A DNA stretch of 38,075 nucleotides from Candidatus Aminicenantota bacterium (GTDB lineage: Bacteria; Acidobacteriota; Aminicenantia; Aminicenantales; Saccharicenantaceae): contig PNJE01000116.1 in assembly GCA_002877915.1 (NCBI GenBank), positions 1 through 38,075 of the forward strand. Reading direction: 5' to 3'. The first letter of the stretch is position 1. Every line of letters starts with the position of its first letter. This document shows, piece by piece, positions 23,770-32,947 of this stretch. The position numbers and the translations under genes were made by a program. Below the pieces are notes generated by a model, which worked only from the letters and a program-made list of their open reading frames with translations, searched no databases and was not told where the DNA came from.

Positions 23770-25959
23770 TTAAAAGCGATTCCGGTCGTTTCGGGAACGG
23801 GAGTTAGAATAATTATGAGGGCGACATTCGGAGGAGTGGCTGTGATTGCGGCCAGAAGTTTCAGTCTGCCGGCCCTTATCTCCTTCTTCCAGAGCCTTTT
23901 TGCTAAGCCTTATCCTGTTATTTTCTGCATCGATATCAATCACTTTAACCGTAATGGTTTGACCTAAGGAAATTTCATCTTTGATATTTCTGACCCGATA
24001 GGGAGCTACTTCAGAAATATGAAGCAATCCCACAACGTTGGGCAAAATTTCTACAAAGGCTCCATATTCTTCCAGGCGGACAACTTTGCCGGTGTAAACT
24101 TGACCTAATTCTACCTCGACTGTAATTTCTCTAATCATCTGGCGAGCTTTTTCGGCTGACTCCATGTCAGTGGAAGCAATCGTCACTTTGCCGGTCTCTT
24201 CTATGTCTATTTTTGCTCCGGTTTGAGCTACTATTTTTTTGATCATTTTACCGGCTGGTCCAATAACGTCAGCCACCTTCTCTGGATTTATAAACAAGGT
24301 GATAATCCTGGGAGCATAAGGCGATAACTCTGGCCGGGGAGCTGGCAGAGCCTCTTTCATTTTTTCCAGAACCTTAAGTCTGGCTTGCCTCGACTGAAGG
24401 AAAGCTTCTCGGATAATTTGGGGAGTTAAGTAGGGAATCTTAAGATCTAATTGAATGGCGGTAACGCCCTTTTCTGAACCAGTTATTTTAAAATCCATAT
24501 CTCCGTAATGGTCTTCCAAGCCGGCGATATCGGTGAGGATAGCATAACGTTCGCCTTCTTTAACCAGACCGGTGGCTATTCCGGCCACTATCATCTTTAA
24601 AGGAACTCCAGCATCCATTAAAGCCAGTACCCCACCGCAAACTGTAGCCATGGATGATGAGCCATTGGACTCAAGAATGTCAGAAACTATCCGAATGGTG
24701 TAAGGAAACGTTTCTTCATCAGGGATGGCGGGAAGAATCCCTTTTTCTGCTAAAGCTCCATGGCCTATTTCTCTGCGGCCCGGTGCTCTCATAAAAGAAA
24801 CTTCGCCCACACTGAAGGGAGGGAAATTGTAGTGAAGCATAAATCTTTTTTCGGCCTCTTCTCCTAAGCCATCTAGCCTTTGAACATCTTCAAAAGTTCC
24901 GAGCGTCACCGTAGCCAGGCTCTGGGTTTCACCTCTGGTAAAAAGAGCCGAACCATGGGTTCGCGGAAGGAGGCCAACTTCAATGGAAATCGGTCTCAGT
25001 TCATCAAAAGCCCGGCCATCAGCTCTTTTTCCTTGGTTTAGAACCAGGTCTCGAACGAGCTTTTTCTGCAAGTTATAAAAGATGTCCTTAATTTCATTAA
25101 TTTCTTCGGTATTTTCTTTTGGAATCTGGCTCAGAAGACGGTTCAAAATCTCTTCACTGGCTTTCTCACTGGCTTTTTTCTGCTTTATTTGGATGGCCTG
25201 GAGAAGCTCATTGCTTATTTCGTTTTCAATTTTCTTTACTTTTTCCGGGTCTGGCTTCTTGGCTTCAACTTCCATCTTCTTTATGTTCAGCTGGTGGAAA
25301 AGTTCCTTCTGGGCGGCCACGATCTTTTTTATTTCTTCCTGGGCCAGAATCAAGCCTTCCATGATTTTTTCTTCTTCCACTTCGTTGGCCCCGGCTTCGA
25401 TCATGCAAATCCCATCTTCATTTCCAGTCACGACCATATTTAGCGTAGATTTTTCCAGCTGGGAAGCTGTCGGGTTAATGATGAATTGGTCATTAATTAA
25501 GCCGACTTTTACCGCCCCCACCGGGGTGGTAAAGGGAATTTCAGAAAAATAGAGGGCTGTTGAGGCTCCTATAATCCCGAGGGTATCCGGCTCATTCTCC
25601 AGGTCAGCTGAGAGCAGAAGAGCCACAATCTGGGTATCGTGGAAATATCCTTCAGGGAAGAGAGGCCTTATCGGTCGGTCTATTAACCGCGCCACTAAGA
25701 TTTCTCTTTCTGAAGGTTTACCCTCGCGCTTGAAGAAACCGCCCGGAATTTTGCCGGCGGCATAGGTATTTTCTCGATAATCAACGATCAGCGGCAGAAA
25801 GTTTTTTTCCCCAGAAAGTTCTTTTTTGCAAGTAGCAGTAACCAGCATGATGGTATCGCCATAGCGGACAAAGGCTGAGCCATCAGCCTGTTTACCCACC
25901 TTGCCGATTTCAATTGAGAGATTACGACCACCTATTTCTAAATTAATTATATTTGGCAT
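23770..25959 (-). CDS. pnp: Polyribonucleotide nucleotidyltransferase (PNPase)
   Basis: The 729-residue enzyme degrades RNA 3' to 5' using phosphate. It contains two RNase PH-like domains (GSAFVRYGDTIMLVTATCKK at about 27-46, and RTHGSALFTRGETQSLATVT in the second). A KH domain (RIITLFINPEKVADVIGPAG) and an S1 domain (GQVYTGKVVRLEEYGAFVEI) follow, with a Ser/Arg/Asn/His-rich tail. The gene follows rpsO directly, the classical rpsO-pnp order. The ATG at 25959 has only a weak ribosome binding site. Confidence 0.97.
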   Translation of the reverse strand: MPNIINLEIGGRNLSIEIGKVGKQADGSAFVRYGDTIMLVTATCKKELSGEKNFLPLIVDYRENTYAAGKIPGGFFKREGKPSEREILVARLIDRPIRPLFPEGYFHDTQIVALLLSADLENEPDTLGIIGASTALYFSEIPFTTPVGAVKVGLINDQFIINPTASQLEKSTLNMVVTGNEDGICMIEAGANEVEEEKIMEGLILAQEEIKKIVAAQKELFHQLNIKKMEVEAKKPDPEKVKKIENEISNELLQAIQIKQKKASEKASEEILNRLLSQIPKENTEEINEIKDIFYNLQKKLVRDLVLNQGKRADGRAFDELRPISIEVGLLPRTHGSALFTRGETQSLATVTLGTFEDVQRLDGLGEEAEKRFMLHYNFPPFSVGEVSFMRAPGRREIGHGALAEKGILPAIPDEETFPYTIRIVSDILESNGSSSMATVCGGVLALMDAGVPLKMIVAGIATGLVKEGERYAILTDIAGLEDHYGDMDFKITGSEKGVTAIQLDLKIPYLTPQIIREAFLQSRQARLKVLEKMKEALPAPRPELSPYAPRIITLFINPEKVADVIGPAGKMIKKIVAQTGAKIDIEETGKVTIASTDMESAEKARQMIREITVEVELGQVYTGKVVRLEEYGAFVEILPNVVGLLHISEVAPYRVRNIKDEISLGQTITVKVIDIDAENNRIRLSKKALEEGDKGRQTETSGRNHSHSSECRPHNYSNSRSRNDRNRF

Positions 25960-25993
25960 TTTTTAACTCGATTTTAAAATGGCAGCTTACAGC

Positions 25994-26260
25994 CTATTTT
26001 CTCAGATTCAATTTATGAATCAAGTTTTCATAACGGGTTTTATCTGTTTTTTTAAGGTATTCCAGAATCCTTTTTCTCTGTCCTACCAGTTTCATCAGGC
26101 CACGGCGGGAGTGGAAATCCTTTTTGTGAACCTGAAAATGGTTAATGAGCTGGTTAATTCTTTCAGTCAGCAGGGCTACCTGGATTTCAGGCGATCCAGA
26201 ATCAGCCGGATTAATCTGATTCTCTTGAATAATCTTTGACTTTAATTCCTTAGTTAACAC
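25994..26260 (-). CDS. rpsO: 30S ribosomal protein S15
   Basis: The 88-residue protein has the S15 pattern: [40 protein letters not shown] and [23 protein letters not shown] at 26260 is the start, with AGGAG about ten bases upstream. It binds the central domain of 16S rRNA. It precedes pnp, and its own promoter is at 26287-26315. Confidence 0.97.
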   Translation of the reverse strand: MLTKELKSKIIQENQINPADSGSPEIQVALLTERINQLINHFQVHKKDFHSRRGLMKLVGQRKRILEYLKKTDKTRYENLIHKLNLRK

Positions 26261-26286
26261 GCTTTAAACTCCTTATTTTCTTAATG

Positions 26287-26315
26287 ATAATACCAGAAAT
26301 AAATTTAAAAGTAAA
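26287..26315 (-). promoter_or_regulatory. Putative rpsO promoter with extended -10
   Basis: On the minus strand TTTACT (26315-26310), a 17-base spacer and TATTAT (26292-26287) are found, with TGG immediately before the -10, an extended -10 element. The leader to the GTG at 26260 is about 20 bases. Confidence 0.5.
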
Positions 26316-26352
26316 ATCTTTAATTTTTAAAAAGGAAATGAATAAAAGGCTT

Positions 26353-26523
26353 TTAATTTTGGCCAGTTAGTGCCTTTTTCCGACTCATAAGATGATAAGT
26401 GTAACGGGAGTGCCACCCGCCCTGAGTCTTTTTTGCTTCTTCGAGCTGAGCTTCAATTTCTGCTAATTTCAACCTATTGATTTTGCGACGTTTTTTGTTT
26501 TTTTCAGCTGAACCCTCAGCCAT
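26353..26523 (-). CDS. Small basic protein, 56 residues, unknown function
   Basis: An open frame starts at ATG 26523 and ends with TAA at 26355-26353. The start is supported by GGAGG about eight bases upstream and by a promoter at 26559-26587. The protein begins MAEGSAEKNKKRRKINRLKL and continues with a likely helix (AEIEAQLEEAKKTQ), then GGWHSRYTYHLMSRKK. It is rich in Lys and Arg, which suggests nucleic-acid or ribosome contact, but I do not recognise the family. It sits directly upstream of rpsO on the same strand. Confidence 0.7.
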   Translation of the reverse strand: MAEGSAEKNKKRRKINRLKLAEIEAQLEEAKKTQGGWHSRYTYHLMSRKKALTGQN

Positions 26524-26558
26524 CTAATTTCCTCCGTCCGGATTAAAAATAGCTTAAT

Positions 26559-26587
26559 AAAATAGCATAAAATCCAGAGCTTGGCAA
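26559..26587 (-). promoter_or_regulatory. Putative promoter of the 56-residue gene
   Basis: On the minus strand TTGCCA (26587-26582), a 17-base spacer and TATTTT (26564-26559) match the arrangement seen at prfB. The leader to the ATG at 26523 is about 30 bases. Confidence 0.55.
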
Positions 26588-26623
26588 GAAAATGGCTATT
26601 TACAATAAGTTTAAATTATTTGC

Positions 26624-27514
26624 CTAATAGCTATAATTTAAACTAAAAGCAATAATTCCGCGGCCGGCAATGAAATTTAATTCAGGCTTATTTTTTAGCT
26701 TTTTTAAAGGCTGGCCTATTTTTTTGCCTATGAAAAAGCCCAAAATACTTCCAGCCAGAACATCCGAAGCGAAATGCTTATCAAGAATTATTCGAGATAA
26801 GGAAATTCCGGTAGCCAGCGAATAAATTGAAATTCGAAGTAAATTAGAATCAGTCCGAGCAGCTAAGCAAGAGGCCAGGGCCCAGGCGGCCGTAGCATGC
26901 CCTGAAGGAAAAGATTGCCATTTTCCCTGAGTGGTAAATGGATGGAAGCTAAAAGCTCCTTCTCCAGTATAGGGACGAGCCCGCCCGATACCCATTTTGC
27001 CTACCTGAACAAAAATTTCAGCTATTAGCAAACTTTCTCCGGCCAAGAGAAAAGTCTCTCTGGTATTTGTCTGCTTGAATATTTCTCCGTAAATATACCC
27101 GGTGGATATAAGGCCGAGCAACATAGCCGGGCTTCCTGCCCCAGAAAAAACCTTAGCCACAGAATGACCGGCGGAGGAAGATTCATCTTCAGCCCAATGA
27201 TGAATTGAATTATCGACAGGAAGGAAGGCCAGGGTAGAGGCAGTAGCTATAGCCGCTGAAAGCCAATCGTCTTTATCCCAGTGGGCTGGGGATAAGATTG
27301 TATCTTTGGTGTTTTTGATTAAATGTTTTAGGAAATAAACATTTAGGTGCTGGGGAAGATTTTCTTTACTGTTTTGATCTGTTTTAGCCTGAGCCTGAAT
27401 GGAAAGCGGCTTAGAAAAAAGCGCGATCTCGATTAATAAGAAAAAAAGAATTACTGAGAGAAAGCGACCCGGGATAAAGCCTGCTTTTAGGTTTCTGGTG
27501 GGCGGAAATTTCAT
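26624..27514 (-). CDS. PAP2 family phosphatase, exported
   Basis: The 296-residue protein has an N-terminal signal segment (about 18-42) and the three PAP2 motifs: K173-x6-RP (KMGIGRARP), SFPSGHA (201-207) and SR-x5-H-x3-D (SRIILDKHFASD, S240 to D251). All catalytic residues are present. Members dephosphorylate lipids such as undecaprenyl pyrophosphate or phosphatidylglycerol phosphate. The substrate is not determined. The C-terminus (GRGIIAFSLNYSY) ends in an aromatic residue, as in some outer membrane-associated proteins. It is divergent from the D-aminoacylase gene. Confidence 0.88.
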   Translation of the reverse strand: MKFPPTRNLKAGFIPGRFLSVILFFLLIEIALFSKPLSIQAQAKTDQNSKENLPQHLNVYFLKHLIKNTKDTILSPAHWDKDDWLSAAIATASTLAFLPVDNSIHHWAEDESSSAGHSVAKVFSGAGSPAMLLGLISTGYIYGEIFKQTNTRETFLLAGESLLIAEIFVQVGKMGIGRARPYTGEGAFSFHPFTTQGKWQSFPSGHATAAWALASCLAARTDSNLLRISIYSLATGISLSRIILDKHFASDVLAGSILGFFIGKKIGQPLKKLKNKPELNFIAGRGIIAFSLNYSY

Positions 27515-27613
27515 AATTTTATTCTATTCTTAAATTTTCCTTTTTCAATAGCCGCTAATTTTAAGCTTGATAAATAGATTCGAATTTATTATTTTGAAAA
27601 ATGGAGTAAATAA

Positions 27614-29323
27614 ATGAAAGCTGAAAATATGAACCGAAGAGAGTTTTTGCAAAAAATTGGGAAAGGGAGCTTGGGGGCTGCTTCTCTGATTTATATACCT
27701 GGGATAAAGCGGACGGAAAATGAATTTGATCTGTTGATTCGGCGAGCCTGGGTGGTCGATGGCACTGGCCAGAAGCCTTTTCTGGCTGATGTTGGGATAA
27801 AAGGAAAATCTATAAAATCAATCGGTGAAATAGGAAATAAACAAGCTGGTCGAATAATTGAGGCCGAGGGGTTATATTTAGCTCCTGGTTTTATAGATGT
27901 CCATAATCATACCGACGTTGAACTTCTGGTCTGTCCAACCGGCGACAGCCTTATCCGCCAGGGGATTACCACGGTAGTCGGAGGAAATTGTGGTTCTTCG
28001 CGTTTTCCCCTGACGGAGCAGATGCTATCTGAAGAAAATAAAAATCTGAAAGAAGAACTGGGACTGGAGATAGACTGGCAGGATTTAAAAGGTTTTTTTA
28101 ATAAATTAGGACACCAGCCGATAGCTCTTAATTTTGCTACTCTGGTTGGCCAGGGAACTATCCGGGCGGTGGTCGTTGGCTATAATAATCGTCGACCGAC
28201 TTTATTGGAAATGAATAAGATGAAATCACTGCTAACTGACAGTATGGCTCAGGGAGCTGTGGGCCTCTCCACCGGGCTGGAGTATGCCCCGGGAAGCTTT
28301 GCTTCAACTGAAGAATTGATTGAATTAGTCCAGACCATTCGGCCATTTAATGGAATCTATGCTACTCATATGCGGGATGAACAGGATGGCGTTCTGGAAG
28401 CGGTGGATGAGGCGATCACCATTGCTGAAAGAGCCGGCGTAAGCCTGGAAATTTCGCATCTTAAAGTCGGTTATCCTCGAAACTGGAATAAAATTGGGGC
28501 CCTGCTTGAAAAAATTGATCAGGCGGCTGCCCGGGGTATAAAAATAGCTGCTGATGTCTATCCCTATACTGCCTTTTCTACTGGGCTAAGTGTTTTTTTT
28601 CCCCTGTGGGTCAGAGAAGGCCAGACCGAAGATTTCTTAAATCGCTTGCGTTCGCCGGAATTACAACCAAAGCTTAAAGAAGCTATTTACCAGGCCGAAA
28701 ATAATATTGGCTCCTGGGATAAGGTCTTAATAGCTTCGGTTCGGACAGAAAAAAATCGACGCCTGGAAGGGCTGAACATAGAACAGGCCTCTAAATTGGA
28801 AAACAAGGAGCCTTTCGCTTTTATTAGAGACCTCCTTCTGGAAGAAAAAGGACAGGTTTCGATGGTCTGTTTTGCCATGAGCGAAGATAATTTGATAAAA
28901 ATTTTGCGCCATCCGCTGACCAGTATTTGCACCGATAGTGAGCTGGCTTCTACCACCGGGATTCTGGCGAAGGGAAAACCGCACCCGCGTTATTATGGCT
29001 CTTTTCCTCGGGCGATAGCCGAATATGTCAGGAAACAGTCAATTATGCCTCTCGAGCAGATGATCAGGAAAATGACCGCATTTCCAGCTGAAAAATTTAG
29101 GCTTAAAAATAGGGGAAAAATAAAACCGGGCTTTGCGGCCGACCTGGTTCTTTTTGATTTCGAGCACCTTGAAGATAAAGCTACCTGGTCCTCTCCCCAC
29201 CAGTATCCTGAGGGTCTGCCTTACGTGATAGTCAATGGCCGGGTAGTGGTCGATAATAATAAAATTACCGGCGAACTTCCCGGGAAAATATTAAAGAATG
29301 AAATCCAAAATGGATTAATCTAA
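27614..29323 (+). CDS. N-acyl-D-amino-acid deacylase (D-aminoacylase), Tat-type signal
   Basis: This 569-residue amidohydrolase has a Tat-like N-terminus (NRREFLQKIGKGSLGAASLI). The metal-binding HxH is at H97/H99 (FIDVHNHTD), C126 is in GGNCGSSR, H252 is in YATHMRDE, H282 is in EISHLKVG, and D441 is in ICTDSE. These match the residues of characterised D-aminoacylases. It likely acts outside the cytoplasm on N-acylated D-amino acids, such as peptidoglycan fragments; that role is inferred. GGAG about eight bases upstream supports ATG 27614, though a second ATG at 27629 is possible. The M23 gene follows after 26 bases. Confidence 0.88.
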   Translation: MKAENMNRREFLQKIGKGSLGAASLIYIPGIKRTENEFDLLIRRAWVVDGTGQKPFLADVGIKGKSIKSIGEIGNKQAGRIIEAEGLYLAPGFIDVHNHTDVELLVCPTGDSLIRQGITTVVGGNCGSSRFPLTEQMLSEENKNLKEELGLEIDWQDLKGFFNKLGHQPIALNFATLVGQGTIRAVVVGYNNRRPTLLEMNKMKSLLTDSMAQGAVGLSTGLEYAPGSFASTEELIELVQTIRPFNGIYATHMRDEQDGVLEAVDEAITIAERAGVSLEISHLKVGYPRNWNKIGALLEKIDQAAARGIKIAADVYPYTAFSTGLSVFFPLWVREGQTEDFLNRLRSPELQPKLKEAIYQAENNIGSWDKVLIASVRTEKNRRLEGLNIEQASKLENKEPFAFIRDLLLEEKGQVSMVCFAMSEDNLIKILRHPLTSICTDSELASTTGILAKGKPHPRYYGSFPRAIAEYVRKQSIMPLEQMIRKMTAFPAEKFRLKNRGKIKPGFAADLVLFDFEHLEDKATWSSPHQYPEGLPYVIVNGRVVVDNNKITGELPGKILKNEIQNGLI

Positions 29324-29349
29324 AATAGAAAAAAATTGAAAGCTTGAAA

Positions 29350-30303
29350 ATGCGCCAGGCCGAATCTGAAAAAGAAATAGAGACCATAAAAACCTCGTTT
29401 GGAAGGCTGACGGCGGTTTTCATAATTATTTTTCTCGCCCTATTTTTAAACGCCAGCCAAATGATCTTGGCCTCCGCTACGGTTGAAAAAGAAGAAATCA
29501 GAAGCGCTAACGGAGATATTTTTGAGCTAAGGTTCCGAGATCTGCAACCAGGAGAGCCGCTAATCCTGGTCTGGTCAGTAAAGAAATCACCAGAGGCCGA
29601 GATTTCTTTTTTAACCCATTTTTATCAGCTCAAGAATGAACCGGAGAAACCCCAATTTTTGATCTTGGGATTAGACTTGGGTCTTAGGCCCGGTCTCCAG
29701 CCGCTGGAAATAATTCTCAGGGAAAACGGACAGGAAAAAGAAAAAATAAATTTTCCCCTGGAAGTAAAGCGGCGAATTTTTCCCATAAAAAAGCTCACCG
29801 TGGATCAGAAATATGTCACTCCACCGCCCGAAGTCCAGGAAAGAATTAAAAGAGAGGCAGAAATTCTATCATTCATCTATAATCAGATTACTCCTAAATG
29901 GTTGGCTGATGGGTCATTTATCTTACCCTGCCAAGGAAAACTTTTTCCTAATTTCGGCCAGCAGCGAATTTATAACCAGGTTCCCCGCTCGGTTCATTCC
30001 GGGGTGGATATAGCGGTAGCCGCCGGAACTCCAATTGAAGCAGCTAACTCCGGGCGGGTAGTATTGGCTTCTAACCTTTATTTTTCTGGGAAGACAGTCA
30101 TAATAGACCACGGACTCGGGCTTTACAGTACCTATTGCCATTTGTCAAAAATAGTTGTCAAGAGGGGCAACCTGGTTTCTAAAGGACAGGTGATCGGATT
30201 AGCCGGCTCGACCGGGCTTTCTACTGGCCCTCATCTTCACTGGGCTATTAAAATCAACGAAGCCCGAGTTGACCCCCTGGCTTTTCTGGAATTATTCTTT
30301 TAA
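29350..30303 (+). CDS. M23 family metallopeptidase, LytM-type, exported
   Basis: This protein has an N-terminal hydrophobic segment (LTAVFIIIFLALFLNASQMI) and a C-terminal M23 domain. The zinc site is H-x3-D in HSGVDIAVAAG and PHLHW, and DHGLGLYSTYCHLSKI is also present. The N-terminal 150 residues form a beta-rich region with no clear family. The domain cleaves peptidoglycan cross-bridges or acts in division. I use ATG 29350; an in-frame TTG at 29344 is two codons upstream. There is no ribosome binding site for either. It is likely cotranscribed with the D-aminoacylase gene. Confidence 0.88.
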   Translation: MRQAESEKEIETIKTSFGRLTAVFIIIFLALFLNASQMILASATVEKEEIRSANGDIFELRFRDLQPGEPLILVWSVKKSPEAEISFLTHFYQLKNEPEKPQFLILGLDLGLRPGLQPLEIILRENGQEKEKINFPLEVKRRIFPIKKLTVDQKYVTPPPEVQERIKREAEILSFIYNQITPKWLADGSFILPCQGKLFPNFGQQRIYNQVPRSVHSGVDIAVAAGTPIEAANSGRVVLASNLYFSGKTVIIDHGLGLYSTYCHLSKIVVKRGNLVSKGQVIGLAGSTGLSTGPHLHWAIKINEARVDPLAFLELFF

Positions 30304-30337
30304 ATCTTCTGGCTTTTAAAACTCCTGATTTTTAACC

Positions 30338-32398
30338 TCAGGGATTAGGCTTGGGTTTTAAGTAGGTCGCCAGCCAGTCTAAAACTGTCTTCCACCACAG
30401 TTGAGCATTCAGAGGTTTCTGCACGAAATGGTCCTCGTCAGGAAAATAAAGGAATCTGGAAGGAACCCCCATTCTCTGCAGTGAAGTGAAGAACTGCAGT
30501 CCTTGTTCTAAGGGGACGCGAAAATCATTGGCGCTGTGAATGACTAAACACGGAGTCTTAAAATTTTGAACGTAAGAGCTGGGTGAAAATTTCTGATACA
30601 TTTCAGGGTTGGTCCAGGGTGTCCCCCGGTATTCCCATTCTGGAAACCAGAGCTCATCCGTAGCTCCGTATTCAGAACGAAAATCAAACACTCCTGAATG
30701 ACTGACCAAACAATTAAATATACTGGCCTGACTTTCTATCCAGTCAATCATATAGCCACCATAGGAAGCTCCCGCTGCTCCCAATTTACTTTTATCTATG
30801 AATTTATAGTGGGTAGCTAAATAATCAACCGCTTTGATAATGTCCCGGTAAGGTTTTCCACCCCAATCTCCGCTGATGGAATCGGTAAAGGCCTGGCCAT
30901 AACCGGTGCTGCCGTGGAAATTTACCATAGCGACAACATAGCCAGAGGCGGCAAACATCTGAGCATTCCAGCGATAATGAAATTCATCTAACCAGGCGCT
31001 TTGGGGTCCTCCGTGGATTAACATAACCAGGGGATATTTTTGATTGAGGTCAAAAAAGGGCGGTTTAAGCAGCAGCCCGTGCACCCGATCGCCTTCTGAT
31101 TCGAACCAGAAATCTTCGACTGGATTCATTTTCAGGTTAGCTAACAATTCAGCATTCACCTCAGTAAGTTTTTCTAAGTTTCGGGTCTTTAGGTTAAAAG
31201 CATAAATTTCATTGGGTTGGTTAATTGATTGAATTAACATAAAAATAGTTTGGCCGTCAGGAGAGATTTGAAGGTTACTCAGACAGCGACCATTTAAAAT
31301 TCTTTCTATTTTTCCGGTAGAAAGAGTTAATTTAAAAAGAGCTGTCCGGGCACTTTCTTCAGATAAAAAATAGATAGCCCGGCTGTCAGGTGACCAAATA
31401 AATTCACCAACCGAATAATCCATTTTTTCAGTCACTCGATTCAAGGTTTTTTTCTGGCGATCATAGAGGATGAGATCGAGCTTGTCGGCTTCAAAGCCTG
31501 GCCTGGTGGTTGCCCGATAAGCTAAGTAATGGCCGTCAGGCGAATACTGGGGATCAATGTCATTTGCCGGGTTGGTGGTGAATTTTTCTATATTTTTAGC
31601 CTCCGGAGTGGTCAAGAAAATATCATTATTAGTACCAAGAGATAATTTAAATTCTGGATCTGTATTGCGGACAAAAGCAATTTCTTTTTCATCGGGAGAA
31701 ATACAGAAGTCGAGCTTTCCGCCCAAGGCGATTGGGGGAGTATCATAATCACCTGGAGTCAGGTCGACCGGCTTTTGATTTTCAACGGGATAAAGGAACA
31801 GGTGGCTTCTGGTGCCATCAAACCAGGTATTCCAGTGGCGGAAGAGAAGGTGGTCATAAATTCTGGCTTTCACCCTGGATTTTTCCTGTTCTTCAAATTT
31901 TTTCCGGTTGGCCTCAAGGTCAGGCGTTTCGGGGAAAACAGCGCTGGTGATTAACAGAAAATGGCCGCTTGGAGACCAGGCAAAAGAATTTACCCCTCCC
32001 GGAAAATCAGTTAATTTCCTAACTTCTCCACCGGTAGCTGGAATCAGCCATACTTGAGCAGAACCACTTCTGGTTGAAATAAAAGCTATGGTTTTTCCAT
32101 CGGGAGACCAGCGGGGAAAGAAATCAGCCTGGGCACTTGACACCAGGCAGGTTGGTTTTCCTCCGGCGGCTGGGACTAACCAGATGTCGCTGTTTCCGCG
32201 GTTAGCTTGCAGATCCATAGTGGTTATAACGAAGGCTATCTTCTGGCCATCGGGTGAGATTTGGGGGTCGGAAACTCTTTTTATTTTGATGAAATCATCA
32301 AAGCTAATAGCCCTTTTTTCAATAGAAAAAGCCAAAGAGAAAATTAGGCCAATCATCATAACCAGGACTATCAATTGGCTGATTTTTTTTCTTTCCAT
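30338..32398 (-). CDS. S9 family (prolyl oligopeptidase-type) peptidase, exported
   Basis: The 686-residue protein has a signal sequence (about 7-27), a TolB/DPP-like seven-bladed propeller (about 30-430, with repeated SPDG/SPDS blades) and an alpha/beta-hydrolase domain. The catalytic triad is S545 in GASYGGYM, D625 in SANDFRVP and H657 in DEDHFVQ. The enzyme likely cleaves oligopeptides in the periplasm. I choose ATG 32398 because GGAGG is four bases upstream; an in-frame ATG at 32416 would add six residues and has no ribosome binding site. A strong promoter lies at 32435-32463. Confidence 0.92.
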   Translation of the reverse strand: MERKKISQLIVLVMMIGLIFSLAFSIEKRAISFDDFIKIKRVSDPQISPDGQKIAFVITTMDLQANRGNSDIWLVPAAGGKPTCLVSSAQADFFPRWSPDGKTIAFISTRSGSAQVWLIPATGGEVRKLTDFPGGVNSFAWSPSGHFLLITSAVFPETPDLEANRKKFEEQEKSRVKARIYDHLLFRHWNTWFDGTRSHLFLYPVENQKPVDLTPGDYDTPPIALGGKLDFCISPDEKEIAFVRNTDPEFKLSLGTNNDIFLTTPEAKNIEKFTTNPANDIDPQYSPDGHYLAYRATTRPGFEADKLDLILYDRQKKTLNRVTEKMDYSVGEFIWSPDSRAIYFLSEESARTALFKLTLSTGKIERILNGRCLSNLQISPDGQTIFMLIQSINQPNEIYAFNLKTRNLEKLTEVNAELLANLKMNPVEDFWFESEGDRVHGLLLKPPFFDLNQKYPLVMLIHGGPQSAWLDEFHYRWNAQMFAASGYVVAMVNFHGSTGYGQAFTDSISGDWGGKPYRDIIKAVDYLATHYKFIDKSKLGAAGASYGGYMIDWIESQASIFNCLVSHSGVFDFRSEYGATDELWFPEWEYRGTPWTNPEMYQKFSPSSYVQNFKTPCLVIHSANDFRVPLEQGLQFFTSLQRMGVPSRFLYFPDEDHFVQKPLNAQLWWKTVLDWLATYLKPKPNP

Positions 32399-32434
32399 CT
32401 TTCCTCCTGTCTCCATTAATTACTTCTTTTTAAC

Positions 32435-32463
32435 ATTATAAGCAAATAAAAATTTCCAGGCAA
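32435..32463 (-). promoter_or_regulatory. Strong putative promoter of the S9 peptidase gene
   Basis: On the minus strand TTGCCT (32463-32458), a 17-base spacer and a perfect TATAAT (32440-32435) are found. The start site would be near 32428, giving a leader of about 30 bases to the ATG at 32398. Confidence 0.68.
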
Positions 32464-32947
32464 AATTATGATAAAAGGGGGATCGAGTATAAGGCTAATT
32501 GTTGGATGATTTATGAATTGAGGTTTTTTCTTTTTTAGGAGAAACAGGCTATCTTTCATAATTGAATAGGACTCTCGAAGCTGGATTAGCGGGGGGTCAT
32601 TTGGTCAATTATTGATATTGAAATGCGGTGAAATTAAAAAAAATTCGATTAAATTATTTTTTAGGAATACCTGACCTTAAAGGTTCGTTCTGGCTTCTCA
32701 GAATAATAATTCTTTTCTTTCCTATTTTCTGGCTTATATTTTCTAACCGAAGTCCTGGCTGCACCTAAATTAAATCTGATTCCCGGAAAATGGCGGGTAA
32801 TGATGGGAAAAGGAGTTTGATCATCATATAAATAGAGCCTTTAGATATTAAGGATACTATTTAAAGAGAAAAATGCTAAAATAAGCAAAAATGAACTTAA
32901 GCCGTGGGTTATTCGTATAAAGCTTTAAAGGATTTGGATTTTATCTA
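32464..32947 (+). other. Long intergenic region upstream of the ABC operon
   Basis: This AT-rich stretch lies between the S9 promoter and the ABC ATPase. I find no gene of confident coding quality, no riboswitch I recognise and no terminator. It holds an 11-base palindrome (ACCTTAAAGGT, 32674-32684) and one candidate 46-codon open frame (32628-32768) with a possible membrane segment. A partial promoter for the ABC operon is possible (TTGATC near 32817 with TACTAT about 30 bases on) but weak. Confidence 0.4.

Noticed and set aside
25082-25552. Open frames of 156, 81 and 84 codons on the plus strand inside pnp
   Set aside because: They are antisense to the conserved PNPase frame, compositionally odd (Phe/Ser rich), and lack start signals.
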